This document shows, in pieces, positions 34,918-46,440 of a DNA stretch of 64,000 nt (the first letter of the stretch is position 1; every line of letters begins with the position of its first letter). The notes beneath the pieces are model-generated. The model did no database searches and had not been told where the DNA came from. It saw only the letters and a program-made list of their open reading frames with translations. The position numbers and the translations under genes were made by a program. The stretch spans positions 33,625,022 through 33,689,021 of the forward strand of contig OY759261.1 of NCBI GenBank assembly GCA_963662155.1, given 5' to 3'. Origin of the DNA: Lamellibrachia columna. Taxonomy: Eukaryota > Annelida > Polychaeta > Sabellida > Siboglinidae.

Positions 34918-35689
34918 AGCTTTAATGTTGCACAGCTACAAATAAATTCTGACCAATTCGCTCAGAGGCGTCAGATGTAGAATGTTCAAAGCTACTTCAG
35001 GAAAAACAAGATCTATCAAAATGTCAGTGTGGAAGCAAAACGAGTTGAACAATGGCTACAAACAGATTATGTTAGTGACTCATGAGTTACCTACTGAATA
35101 ATAGAAATAAGGAAATGTTTTACAAGGAATATATTCCTTGGAAAAGTATTTGACACAAAGAGCTCACAAAGATTCAGTACTCTATGATACAAGAGGTCAC
35201 ATTGCAACGGGCCAAATGGATGCGTGGTAATAGCACTGAGTACAAAACTTCAAGAATGTGCACCCTCCCACTATATAAAGGATAGTTCCTGTTGTAAGTG
35301 ATGTTGCTGTGATGCCAACACCCATACAATAAAAGGAAATTATGATACGTTGGTGAAGAAAACAATTAAACATCAAACATATCGGAAATCACAACCCCAG
35401 ACACGCATTTGTGAACTTAGTCGGGTGCAAAGAAACTAATCACTTCTAGTCAAAACGTGTACTACAGCGTGCAGTATAAATATATATTGCTGTCCTGCAC
35501 AGTAAGCATCAGTTTGACATATATAGATTGCAAGGATACTTTGCTTTAAACACAGTTGTTACGCCGGGTACCTAGCTACGATGTTTTTATGAATTCATAG
35601 ATGGTCCCTTCAGAATTTAAATGTTTAGGCTATGTATTTTATCGGATTAAAGTTAAACAAAGATTGGAGAACACGAAAAAAATTGCACA
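34918..35689. other. Single-copy non-coding DNA
   Basis: No gene recognised. It contains a TATA-box-like CTATATAAAGG at about 35270-35280 and an AGTATAAATATAT at about 35473, with no supported transcript downstream. Confidence 0.5.
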
Positions 35690-38125
35690 CCTTACCAGCA
35701 ACATACATAGTCGGTAGAGGGGAGACTCAATTGTTTTGGAAATATTCAGCTATGCAATCAATGGGCACATTTTACCAATGACATACATAGACAGTAGATG
35801 AGAGACTTGATTGTATTTGGAAGTCTTCAGCTGTGCCATCAATGTGCACAATTTACCATTGACACACATAGTCGGTAGAGGGGAGACTCGACTGTATTGG
35901 GAAGTATTCAGTGATGCAATCAAGGTCTATACTTTACCAGTGCCATACATAGTCAGAAGAGGTGAGATTCGAATGTCTTGTTACCTACTCATCTTTGCAA
36001 TCAATGTGCACAATTTAATACTTGGGAAGTATTCAGCTATGCAATCAATGGGCACATTTTACCAACGACATACATTTTACCAATGACATACATGGTCATT
36101 AGATGGAAGACTCGATTGTCTTGGGAAGTACTGATTGTTGCAAACAATGTGCAATGACATTTTACAAATGATATACATTTTACCATTGACATAGTCATTA
36201 GATGGGAGATTCAATTATCTTGGTAAGTATTCATTGATGCAAATCAAAGTGCACATTTTACCACTGCCACACATAGTCGGTAGAGGGAAGACGCGACTGT
36301 GTTGGGAAGTATTCAGCTATGCAATCAATGTGCCCATTTTACCACTGCGACACATTGTAGGTAGACGGGAGACTCGACTCTGTTGGAGAGCATTCAGCTA
36401 TGCAACCAATGTGTATAGTTTTCCAGTGCCATACACAGTCTGAAGAGGAGAGATTTGAATGCCTTGTGAAGTATTCAGCTATGCAATAAATAGACACATT
36501 TTTGGACACAGTAGTTGAGAGACTTGATTGTCTTGGGAAGTATTCAGTTATGCAGTCATTGTGCACATTTATACCATTGACACACATAGTCAGTATAGGG
36601 GAGACTCGACTGTGTTGGGAAGTATTCAGCTATGCAATCAATGTGCACATTTACCACTGCCACACAGTCGGCAGAGGGGAAATTCTACTGTGTTGGGAAG
36701 TATTCAGATATGCAATCAATGGGCACATTAGAGGGGAGACTCGACTGTGTTGGGAAGTATTCAGCGATGCAATCAATGTGCACATTTACCACTGCCACAC
36801 AGTCGGCAGAGGGGAAATTCTACTGTGTTGGGAAGTATTCAGATATGCAATCAATGGGCACATTAGAGGGGAGACTCGACTGTGTTGGGAAGTATTCAGC
36901 TATGCAATCAATGTGCACATTTTACCACTGCCACACAGTCGGTAGTGGGGAGAATCAACTATTTTGGAAAGTATTCAGCTATGCAATCAATGTCCACATT
37001 TTACCACTGCCACATGTAGTTGGTTGAGGGAAGACTCGACTGTGTTGGGAAGAATTCAGCTATGCCATCAATGTGTATACTTTACCAGTGCCATACATTG
37101 TCAGAAGAGGGGAGATTCGAATGTCTTGTGACCAATTCAGCTATGCAATCAATGTGCACACTTTACCAGTGACATACACAGTCTGTAGAGGGAAACTCGG
37201 TTGTCTTGGGAAGTATTCAGCTATGCAATCAATGTGCACATTTTACTATTGACACACAGTCAGTAAATTGGAGACTCGACTGTCTTGGGGAGTATTCAGC
37301 TATGCAATCAATGTGTATAATTTACCAGTGCCACATATGGTCAGAAGAGGGGAGAATTGAATGTCTTGTGACCTATTCATCTATGCAAACAATGTGCACA
37401 CTTTACCAGTGACATTCATAGTCTGTTGAGTGGAGACTCAACTGTCTTGGGAAGTATTCAGCTATGCCGTCAATGTGCACATTTTATGACATACCTGATA
37501 AGTAGACGGGAGACACAACTGTCCTAGGAAGTATTCAGCTTTCCAATCAATGGGCACATTTTACCAATGACATACATAGTCATTAGATGGGAGACTTGAT
37601 TGTCTTGGGAAGTATTCATTGATGCAATCAATGTGCACATTTTATCACTGCCACACATAGTCGGTATAGGGGAGACTCGACTGTGTTGGGAAGAATTCAG
37701 CTATGCAATCAATGTGTATACTTTAACAGTGCCTTACATTGTCAGAAGAGGGGAGATTCGAATGTTTTGGAAAGTATTCAGCTATGCTATCAGCGTGCAC
37801 ACTTTACCAGTAACATGCATAGTTGGTAGAGTGGAGACTTGTCTTAGAAAGTATTCAGCTACGTAATAAATAAGCACATTTTACTAATGACATGCATAGT
37901 TAGTAGAGGGGAGACTCAACTGTCTTGGGAAGTTTTGAGCTATGCAATCAATATGTACACTTTACAAGTGACATACCTGGTCTGAATCACGGAGACTCAA
38001 CCATCTTGGAAAGTATTCCACTATGCAATCAATGCGCACACTTTAACAGTGACATACATAGTCAGTTGAGGGGAGACTCAACTCTCTTGGGAAGTATTCA
38101 GCAATGCAAACAATGTGAAGTATTT
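35690..38125. repeat. 81-bp minisatellite, about 30 diverged copies
   Basis: ATTCAGC recurs at 36311 and 36392. The unit contains GAAGTATTCAGCTATGCAAT, CAATGTGCACATTTTACCA and CATAGTCGGTAGAGGGGAGA. Copies are diverged with internal deletions; a short 2-copy block (36640-36900) has been duplicated as a whole. On the minus strand the leftmost copy ends in GTTGCTG/GTAAGGTGTG, a good 5' splice consensus; the other copies have CTGGTAAAGTGTG at this place. Confidence 0.93.
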
Positions 38126-38718
38126 TGCTATGCTAAGAAGGACAAGATTAGGAGGAAACTAAGTGTCCCTGGGGAATGCCAGAGAACACTACCTGACTTC
38201 CGTCACTGAACCAGCTACTGCCTCAATGCAGAATCAAGTGATTGTGCAAAACTATAGGGCGCAGTTAGCTGAACAATGTTCAATGGTGTTGATAACAATG
38301 CTCTTACCTGAACTGATTTTAGTGAATAAATAAGAAATGAATATAATGTCCAATTGTTGAACTTTGTGAAATGTACATTAGACTGTGATATTGGGTTGAC
38401 GATAATGATAGCTGGAGGAGGCAATATTGTCGTGGGTACTGTGCCAAACATTGTGACAAAATTGAATGGTGGCGACACCTGATGGGAAAACCAAAACTCA
38501 ACTAAATTAGTTGTATGTGGATTTAACAAGATTCATCAATGATATGCTTAACTAACCAATTCAGTAAAATTATGGGTGTCAAACCTAATTTACAAGACAT
38601 GACCCCCTTTCAAACAAACCTGTGCATATTTAGCCAACTGAGGGAGGCAGATGCTCCAGTTGAGAGATATCAAATCTTGCGATTACCACGAGTGATAGAG
38701 CACGAGACTGACAACTGA
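38126..38718. other. Non-coding spacer
   Basis: No repeat or gene recognised. Confidence 0.5.
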
Positions 38719-38876
<158 letters not shown>

Positions 38877-38879
38877 GTA

Positions 38880-39365
38880 GATCAACAAATAAATGTTGCC
38901 AACCTGAAACTGCCACTTTGTAGTGCCGAGTCGACTGTCTCCACCACGGACGATGTCTTCAGTTCTTTGCAGAATAACACAATCGGCAATGTTCTACTCA
39001 AGTGACCACGAATGTCTGACACTCTCACACTGGGCGTAGAATCGGTGGTGTTCCCCTCAACAACGTGAAGGCTAGTCTAAGGTCATCCTGCTTCTATACA
39101 CTCACAAATATTCCACTGATGTGTTGACGACTGTCTCGCAGACTCACAGACTCTCGTTGGAATGTGACACTGGTGTCATCCACAACCACGCAAGATGTTT
39201 TATGTCACCGTCAATTGACACAATCATTAACAGTCCATAGATATAGCCATGACTGTTTCACAAACTCACAGAGGTCTTGTACAGAGTTGTTGCTATCATC
39301 ATTTTCACCTTTCTCATCAGTGACTTTGACTTGATCTCAGTCTCTGCAACAATGATACAAGTTAT
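38880..39365 (-). other. GC-richer segment, possible decayed exon cluster
   Basis: This block has higher GC content and more CpG than its surroundings. On the minus strand it begins after an acceptor-like ATCATTGTTGCAG (about 39350). Short open stretches read VTDEKGENDDSNNSVQDLCE (about 39325-39265) and, further along, [21 protein letters not shown] GTGAGTxTG...GACAGTC motif recurs three times at about 150-bp spacing, which suggests an ancient internal repeat. Stops break every frame. I do not recognise a family. Confidence 0.3.
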
Positions 39366-39904
39366 GAATAGCATATAAAAGATTATTGCCAGTACATGTC
39401 ATGTTTTTTGGAAGAAAGTTGATAGACAAGGGATCACCAGTACATATTATCTACTTAGATTTTCACAATTGACAAAGTGCCACATCATCAGAAGAACTTC
39501 ATTTATTTGGTCACACATATTTACATCACATTATGAGCCATTCAGTAGACAATAAGTGCATCTGAGGAGATCCTCTAGAAATCTCTTGGGGTTTTTGACA
39601 AGGAAAACCAAGGGTATAATTACACATAGAAAACCAAACCAAAATAACTCTGGTTATTATTACATTAACCAAAGTAGCATATAAAATATATATAATATAT
39701 AATGAATTGTTTAGAATATTGTTGAGACCGAGTCCTATAACAGTTTAAATACCAACATGTGATTTTTCTACCTTGAATTATTGAAGTAGTTTTGTATTAA
39801 GATTATGGCCTATATTTGTAAAAAATACTTATTAAATTGGTCCATTATTACCTTTTTGTCTGTACAGCAATTTCCATCTGATGTTATAAATGTATCATTG
39901 ACAA
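39366..39904. other. Non-coding AT-rich spacer
   Basis: No gene seen. A LINE-tail-like GACAATAAAGATCAAAGAT occurs near 39900. Confidence 0.5.
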
Positions 39905-40475
39905 TAAAGATCAAAGATTACTACTTAAATTAAAAGCTCATGGTATCGGGGATGGATTGGATAGAGCAATGGCTGACTGACAGAAGACAGCATGTTGTAG
40001 TAGATTTTCTCACTAAAGAAAGTAGAAATAGAGGATGAGGTAACATTAGTGAAGGATCACTAAAGAAAGTAGAAATAGAGGATGAGGTAACATTAGTAAA
40101 GGATCACTAAAGAAAGTAGAAATAGAGGATGAGGTAACATTAGTGAAGGATCACTAAAGAAAGTAGAAATAGAGGATGAGGTCAAATTAGTGAAGGATCA
40201 CTAAGGAAAGTAGAAATAGAGGATGAGGTAACATTAGTAAAGGATCAGTGTATATTGGATATCAGGAAGAATTCATTCTCACAGAGGACAATGAATGAAT
40301 GGAACAAATTATCTACAGATTGTGTAACTACTAGCAGCGTGAATAAGTTTAAAAACAAGTTTGACACATATCTCAGGAGAGCATGTTGGACTCTCGATAA
40401 GCCAATGGTTTCCTTGTCCACTTGCCATCTGGGTATTTGCCTTGAATGGCAATCTTGTTAAAATTGTCTTGTTAA
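39905..40475 (+). mobile_element. CR1-like LINE, internally deleted 3' copy
   Basis: It starts in the RT region (LKLKAHGIGDGLD-like, then QWLTDRRQHVVVD) and jumps directly to the C-terminal KESRNRG...EVTLVKDQC motif. From 40255 a clean frame reads MDIRKNSFSQRTMNEWNKLS and NKFKNKFDTYLRRACW. The tail is ATGGCAATCTTGTTAAAATT plus GTCTTGTTAAA. Everything between the RT middle and the C-terminus, including the catalytic site, is absent. Confidence 0.85.
40012..40245. repeat. 47-bp tandem repeat in LINE ORF2 C-terminus, 5 copies
   Basis: ACTAAAGAAAGTAGAAATAG starts at 40012 and 40059 (47-bp period). The unit covers the codons of the SRxRGHEVTLVKDQ motif, the same place where the LINE at 23.2 kb carries its 111-bp triplication. 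Confidence 0.95.
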
Positions 40476-40813
40476 ATAGATAGTGGGGAATACCATCTCA
40501 AATCAACCAAAATAAGACAATCTTGTTGCACTCATATTTCTGGCCACTGGTCAATTTAACCACACCAGTCAAACCATAGGACTGTATCTAAAATAGTTAG
40601 AGTTATGAACATGTCAAATTGTGCAAATTCTTTCATTTTTGCCAATTTTCTGAAATCATGAAGATTTCTTGTTCTACTTAAAATACCAAAAACAATTTGT
40701 GAAAGATGTTGAGCTCAGCAATCAATATACATACATGTACCACAACAAGATTGTTGTTAATTACTTAATTAATTAATAGAAAAAGATTAACTATTTTGCA
40801 GTTACCGAAACAT

Positions 40814-40844
<31 letters not shown>

Positions 40845-41095
40845 CACACGCAAACACACAAGCATTTAATTTGTGTAGAACTAAAATTACATCAGTCCCG
40901 CCAGCGTATTCTTTCGCCAAACCTAAACTTCTACATAAATTCCATTGCACCAGCTGTTAAAAATTAATATGACAAACACAATTCAACAACTGGTCTGAAA
41001 CAATATTTCCCAAAGCCAATCACGGAACCTCCCGAACATTTGAATTAGAAAGGTGTCTTCAAAGGTTCAATAATGTATTAATGATGTTTTCTGTC
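40476..41095. other. Non-coding, with GCAC microsatellite (40811-40860)
   Basis: AT-rich sequence with one CACGCACGCACG run. No gene recognised. Confidence 0.6.
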
Positions 41096-41181
41096 AAGGT
41101 GGAAAAAAGAAGAGGGTGCAACAAAAGGAAGGTAAACGGATGAGGGGAAGGGATTGACAGGTGGTAAGATTGTCGAGGATA

Positions 41182-41940
41182 ATGAGAGGAGAGAAAAGGA
41201 GAAGACCGTGGATCAGAAGAAATGGTAGAAGAGAAAGAGAGCGCAGTGTGCAGCAAGAGAATGGTAAACGAGTGATGCGGCAGGAAAGGAGCTTTGCAGA
41301 TGTAGTGTCACAAGGGAAGGTGAGGACAGATGTAGTGTCACAAGGGAAGGTGAGGACAGATGTAGTGTCACAAGGGAAGGTGAGGACAGATGTAGTGTCA
41401 CAAAGGAAGGTGAGGAAAGCCCGGATGTTCCTGGGGGATTCTACCATTAGGAAACTAGATAAAGGTGTGAAAAGAGGAGAGGACATCATGGTATGCTTAC
41501 CAGGGACAAAAATAGAGGATGTAGCCGAGAAGGCAGGACAGGTCATGGGTGGGGGCACGGGAGGTGCTGTTCTTGTGTATGTGGGAACTAACAATGCTGA
41601 GGAGGGAACGTCGGCCATCATTGGTAATTACAGGAGGTTGGTCAAGACACTTAAAGAGGCACGGATTGGAGAGATTGTGTTGTCGGGGATATTACCAGTA
41701 ATGGGAGGCAGGGTTGAGGAGTATAGGAACTGTAGGAGGATGGCGATCAGCACACAAGTACAGAAGGTATGTATGGAGGAGGGAGTAGGCTTCGTAGACA
41801 TGTGGTTAAGCGTTGTGGGAAGAGATGACTTTTTCATGAGAGATGGGCTTCATCTGACTGGGAAGGGTGCTGCAGTTCTTGGGTGTGAGTTTGTCAGGGT
41901 TGTCGACGAGGGCATATGTACTGTAAATTATTTAAACTAG
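41182..41940 (+). CDS. CR1-like LINE ORF1: SGNH/GDSL esterase-domain protein, intact
   Basis: Open frame of 252 codons from ATG at 41182 to TAG. The frame is open upstream only as far as a stop near 41152, and a GTG at 41161 is not taken as start. The basic N-terminus (MRGEKRRRPWIRRNGRRERE) could bind RNA. Residues 42-75 hold four copies of a ten-residue unit (TDVVSQGKVR). An SGNH hydrolase domain follows: block I FLGDSTIRKL (S87 as nucleophile), block III VYVGTNN (135-138), and block V RDGLHLTGKG (D221, H224). CR1-type LINEs carry such an esterase in ORF1. A PHD or zinc-knuckle part seen in some ORF1s is absent. It is followed by a broken ORF2. Confidence 0.85.
   Translation: MRGEKRRRPWIRRNGRRERERSVQQENGKRVMRQERSFADVVSQGKVRTDVVSQGKVRTDVVSQGKVRTDVVSQRKVRKARMFLGDSTIRKLDKGVKRGEDIMVCLPGTKIEDVAEKAGQVMGGGTGGAVLVYVGTNNAEEGTSAIIGNYRRLVKTLKEARIGEIVLSGILPVMGGRVEEYRNCRRMAISTQVQKVCMEEGVGFVDMWLSVVGRDDFFMRDGLHLTGKGAAVLGCEFVRVVDEGICTVNYLN
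41297..41412. repeat. 30-bp in-frame tandem repeat in ORF1, 4 copies
   Basis: GATGTAGTGTCACAAGGGAA plus GGTGAGGACA, four copies, the last with GGGAAG to AGGAAG change. It encodes TDVVSQGKVR repeats and keeps the frame. Confidence 0.97.
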
Positions 41941-41989
41941 ATGCGCAGGGGAAACTGACAGAGAAAACTCAAAGGAGTACAAATACACA

Positions 41990-42800
41990 TCCAAAGAAAT
42001 GTTCACCAACAATTTCGGAAAATGAACTTAATGTGTATGCTTAAATGCCAGGAGCATAGCTAATAAAAAAGCGAGTTAGACATTATGGTTGCAGATACTG
42101 ATCCTCACATAACAGGTATCACAGAATCATGGGCAAATAAAGGTATAGTGTATGCAGAGTTAGCACTGACAGGTTATGTAATGTTTAGGAAGGAGAGGCG
42201 AGAAAGAAGGGGAGGTAGAGTAATTTTATATAATAAAGAATCTATTCAAGCATTTGAAATAACACTAAAAAGTGAAGCAGATTGCGAGGAAGCAATTTGG
42301 TGTTTAATACAACATAGTTACCAAGAAATCAACTTTAATAATAGGAGTAGTTTATTGTAGTCCAAACATAGGATAAGAGGAATATGTAAAACTACAAAAG
42401 GCAATAAGGGAGGTAAGCAAGGGGGAATGTGTCATAATGGGTGATTTTAACCATGGCCACATACAATGGAAATCAACAGAGTGCTGGGGGTGACGACCAT
42501 CAGTTTCTACTTCTAACACAGGATTGTTTCCTTACTCAACATGTTTTGGAACCAACCAGAGGTGGGAATGTGTTAGAGATTTAATTTTGTCTTCTCAAAA
42601 TTAATTAGTTGATAATCTTAAATTACACAAACCTTTGGGTTCCAGTGATCATAAATAGATCAATTTTAATATAAAAGTAAAAACAGAGAATGTATATAAA
42701 AAACGATGGAGGATGAACTTCAACAAAGGCAAATATAAAGAAATAAGAACATACTTAGCAAATATAGATTGGAATAACTTGCTGAAGAACAATACGGCAA
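41990..42800 (+). pseudogene. CR1-like LINE ORF2 endonuclease domain, broken
   Basis: It begins NARSIANKKSELDIMVADTD-like across a frameshift. From 42085 a clean frame reads MVADTDPHITGITESWANKG and GYVMFRKERRERRGGRVILY, an AP-endonuclease fold with the ITESW active-site motif. The next segments, over frameshifts, have MGDFNHGHIQW and SSDH. The endonuclease then runs to LANIDWNNLLKNNTATEC, where it is cut. It is the 3' partner of the intact ORF1 just upstream. Confidence 0.85.
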
Positions 42801-43600
42801 CAGAATGCAGGACTTGTTTAAAAGGGTAGATGATGGGTCGCCAGTGGATGTTGTCTACGAAGAATATAAAATGGGGGATGCTGTACCGGGTAGAACCACA
42901 CAAGAAAAGGACCTAGGAGTAACTTATAGTGCTGACATGAAAGCTTCAGAGCAATGTGGGATTGCTGCTTCAAAAGGAAATCAAATTATATGTATAATTA
43001 GGAGTAGTATCACATATAAGTAGAAACAGCTAATTGTACCCCTGTACAAAGCAATAGTTAACTGCATTTGGAATATTGTATACAAGCATGGAAGCCATAT
43101 CGCAAGGACATAGACAAGCTAGAAAGAATACAATGAAAAACAACTAAAATGATTCCAGAATTGCAAGACCTTAGTTATGAAAGCCACTTATTAGAATGTG
43201 GTTTGACAACACTAGAGACCAGGAGGCTAAGAGGAGACCAAATAGAAATGTTAAAAATAGTGAATGGTTATGAGGATGTTGATAGGAATATGTTCTTCAA
43301 ACTTAAAAAGGCAGTTGAACCAGAGGACACAAAGCAGCATTGGTAAAGGAATAGTGTAGGTTGGACATGAGAAAGTACTCTTTCTCACAGAAGGTGATAA
43401 ATGAATGGATCAAATGATTGTGTTAATGCTAGTAGTGTGAATATAATTAAAAACAGAATTGACAGATATCTGATACGGGCGGGCTATGCATAGATAATAA
43501 AATTGTTGGACTCTGGATAAGCCAATGACTTCCTTGAACCACTTGCCATCTGGAACTTGTTGCTTGGTATGGCAATCGTTAAAAAATATTGTTAAATCTT
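42800..43600 (+). pseudogene. CR1-like LINE ORF2 remainder, RT core deleted
   Basis: The endonuclease end is joined directly to VDDGSPVDVVY, and this again directly to EEYKMGDAVPGRTTQEKDLG. The whole SGVPQGS, FADD and following palm region is thus missing in two deletions. The C-terminus continues with stops: PELQDLSYESHLLECGLTTL, GYEDVDRNMFFKL, and the 3' UTR with TTGCCATCTGGAAC and a GTTAAATCTTG tail. Together with ORF1 it forms a 2.4-kb internally deleted LINE. Confidence 0.85.
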
Positions 43601-44779
43601 GAATATTAAAAGCAGTAATGTTATATTGGTCATGTGACACATCCGTAACTTCAGTCTGCTGAAGAAGACTGCGGGATGCAGTTGAAATATACAGATCGAA
43701 CACTAAGTTTCTTAAGAGGTAAATATGTTTATCAGTAATGTTACAGTTTATCATTTGCAATACTGCAACTCTTTGACAATATTACGATGATGGGAACGAG
43801 ACGACTATTATTGTTTTTATTGCCTCTGTTCGTAACGTTACAAGCAACTGCTAGCTTTAATTTTATATATATTACAACGGCATGCTGGATATTGAGATCT
43901 GGTGCCGCATTGGCGTTGACGCAGGTTTTCTATTAATTAATTAATCTTGTCCTATTAATTAATTAAGATTTGTCGAATCTAATAGTTTGTCTACATATTG
44001 ATTCCAATATTTCTTTCACATTTTAAACCCTTTTCCGATTGATTTATGCACCCAAAAGGCCAAATCAAATGTTGACAATTCAAAAAAATTTGGAATAAAA
44101 AATAATTGATCGTCTATTTTTTATTAAAATTGTACCAAAATCAAGGTGAGATACATTGATTAGATGACATAGGTGTATTTCTATTGTAAGATAGCAGATA
44201 GTCGATCAACAGCACCACATCCACATGTTCAACACTTTTTCTAAGGTCTTAGTTAGTTTGTTTATGAAATATTGTCCTACTACGGGAATGCGCCAGGGTG
44301 TTTTTGAGCCTTCCTAGTTTGATATTTGATCCGATTTTAATTCTTGGAGTTGGACAGCGAGATCGATTTAACTAAAATCATGACTTATTTACATTTCTAT
44401 TAATATAATTCATTACAAAGCCAATACAATCTGTTAGATATTTGTTTTGCAAAACAAATTTTATTTATGATTATTAGTAATGGTACATTTTCGTTTATTT
44501 TTATGTAATTTTTTATTTTCTTATTACTATATCAAGTAGTATATGGACAATGGATAATGTATATTGCATGTATTCTTTGGTCTGAAATAAAAGATTGATT
44601 GATTGACATTGATTACACTTGTTGGGCCTGGCTGTGCTAAGTTACTAGAATAATGAAATGATTATGTAATTTTTCAATGATTGAAATTTTTTTTTTAAAC
44701 TATGCAAGATATATTCTAAATCACTAGTTAACAATTATTTCATTGATTGAGTGCAATCAGATTATTAGAAAAGTTGTCA
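43601..44779. other. Non-coding AT-rich DNA
   Basis: No gene recognised. ATAAAAGATTGATTGATTGA at about 44590 looks like a LINE 3' tail. Confidence 0.5.
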
Positions 44780-45135
44780 CCATGCAAGAATATTTTGTTG
44801 TCCTTTATATATAATATTATTTGGCAGAGACAGAAAGCTCAAGCTTTACCAAACTTATACAAATGTCTTCATATTCATGGAAGCTATAACTTTTTATTGA
44901 AATGTGTTGATCTGTTGACATAGCATGTTAATTAGCCATCGTTGACTTGTTAACTGAATAATCATAAAATGACTGTGATGTATATTTTTGACCCTACTTA
45001 ATGCGTTTTGAAACCCTGAACAAATTATACAAATATCTTCATAATGATGGAAGTTATGGCCTTTTTTTAAACGCACTGGCTATTTTCTGAGCAGATCTGG
45101 AAATAACAGCCGATAATTCGTTATTTCCCGAGCAA
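44780..45135. repeat. Dispersed repeat with hairpin end, copy 1
   Basis: Two modules share TTATGACC/TTTTGACCCTACTTAATG and TACAAATATCTTCATAATGA, GGAAGTTATGGCC-type sequence. It ends in a hairpin GGAAATAAC (45099-45107) with GTTATTTCC (45120-45128). A related copy is at 55.6-56.05 kb. Confidence 0.6.
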
Positions 45136-45267
45136 ACCGGAAGCTGATTTAACCAATCAAAATACAGGTGGTAATATTTCCTCCACCATTTCAGAGCTGG
45201 TTCATTCATTAGCTCAGATGATTTTGTCAATGATAGAACTGTCCATCATGCCTTACACTCCATAGAC

Positions 45268-45530
45268 AGCTACCACACACTAGTTTAAGTAAATGTCCAT
45301 TGACAATGTTGAATAGGTTTAGTTGGGTGTACAGAAACAGCTACCACACACTAGTTTAAGTAAATGTCCATTGACAATGTTGAATAGGTTTAGTTGGGTG
45401 TACAGAAACAGCTACCACACACTAGTTTAAGTAAATGTCCATTGACAATGTTGAATAGGTTTAGTTGGGTATACAGAAACAGCTACCACACACTACAGTT
45501 TAAATAGGTAAAAAAAGTGTCAGTTGAAAA
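45268..45530. repeat. 71-bp tandem repeat, 3.7 copies
   Basis: AGCTACCACACACTAGTTTA starts at 45268 and 45339. The first three copies are almost identical; the last is diverged. Confidence 0.95.
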
Positions 45531-45689
45531 TGTTTAATATGTTTCGTTGGGTGTATAGAAACTGTCACTGTCATGCCTCACACTTTCATAGATAGTTGTT
45601 TTGGTGGGGTCATATTCCATATACGAATTACTCGGGTAAAAAATGAAAAGGTCATTGCATTTACATGACACCTGGGGGCTCTGTATTGT

Positions 45690-46440
45690 CCACGGGTTCA
45701 AGAGCGGGTTAATAGGCCTGGAGAGGTGGTGATCTCAATTATGTTATCTAGAATTTTGTAGAAAGTTGTGGCTTGTTTAATAGTACGTCGTTGTTCAAGG
45801 GTTGGCTATCCAAGGGCAGTGATTAGATCTGTTGGATTCGTGTTTCATCTACAGCCATTTTAACAAATCTGGCATCACGGTGTTGTACTCTTTCAAGACT
45901 TTTAACTTGTGAGATAGTGTGGAGATTCCATATGGGTGACGAGTATTCGAGCTTTGGTCGGACTAGTATGTTGTAGGCTGTTTCCTTAACTTTGGGTTTA
46001 CAACTTTACATGGGCCAAGAGTTCTTTTAATGACGCCTAGAACTTTTGAAGCTATGTCAATGACATGATTTGTCCAGGTTAATTTGGAATCCAATTTTTA
46101 TGAGTAGCTGGATACTGTAGAAAGTGGCTGGCCAAAAACTAAGTACTTGTGTGAGCTGGGTTTAATTTTGTTTGTTATTGGAAGGTGGACACATTTAGAT
46201 ACGTTAAATTCCATTTGCCATTTGTCTAACCACGTTTGTAGTTGGCTGAGGTCAGTTTGGAGAATTTTGTGATCAGTTTTGGTAGAAATTTTATGATTAT
46301 ATAATATTGCCAACTGCAAAAATATGTATATTGGAGATCTGATGTTCCCGTCTATGTCATTTCTGTAGAGCAAGAAGAGGACAGGAGCTAGAGCTGAACC
46401 CTGTGGGACACTAGATGTGACATCTGTATCAATGAGGAGA
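45690..46440 (-). mobile_element. Jockey/CR1-type LINE 3' half fragment
   Basis: The minus strand encodes the frame 46098-46373 with TDLSQLQTWLDKWQMEFNVS and KCVHLPITNK. The preceding IYIFLQL replaces the expected IYIFADD, so the catalytic aspartates are lost. Lower coordinates give LEYSSPIWNLHTISQVKSLE and RVQHRDARFVK, the usual C-terminal region. It ends tail to tail with a plus-strand LINE at 46441. Confidence 0.75.

Noticed and set aside
31553..34925. Long overlapping open frames (up to 478 codons) of VVVVVTPCTK/WWLLLHH/CGGCCYT repeats
   Set aside because: The 32-bp unit has no stop in any sense frame, so all three frames are open by construction; no start, signal or splice context supports a protein.
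35265..35285. TATA-box promoter (CTATATAAAGG)
   Set aside because: No initiator, transcript or exon can be linked to it; such motifs are frequent in AT-rich DNA.
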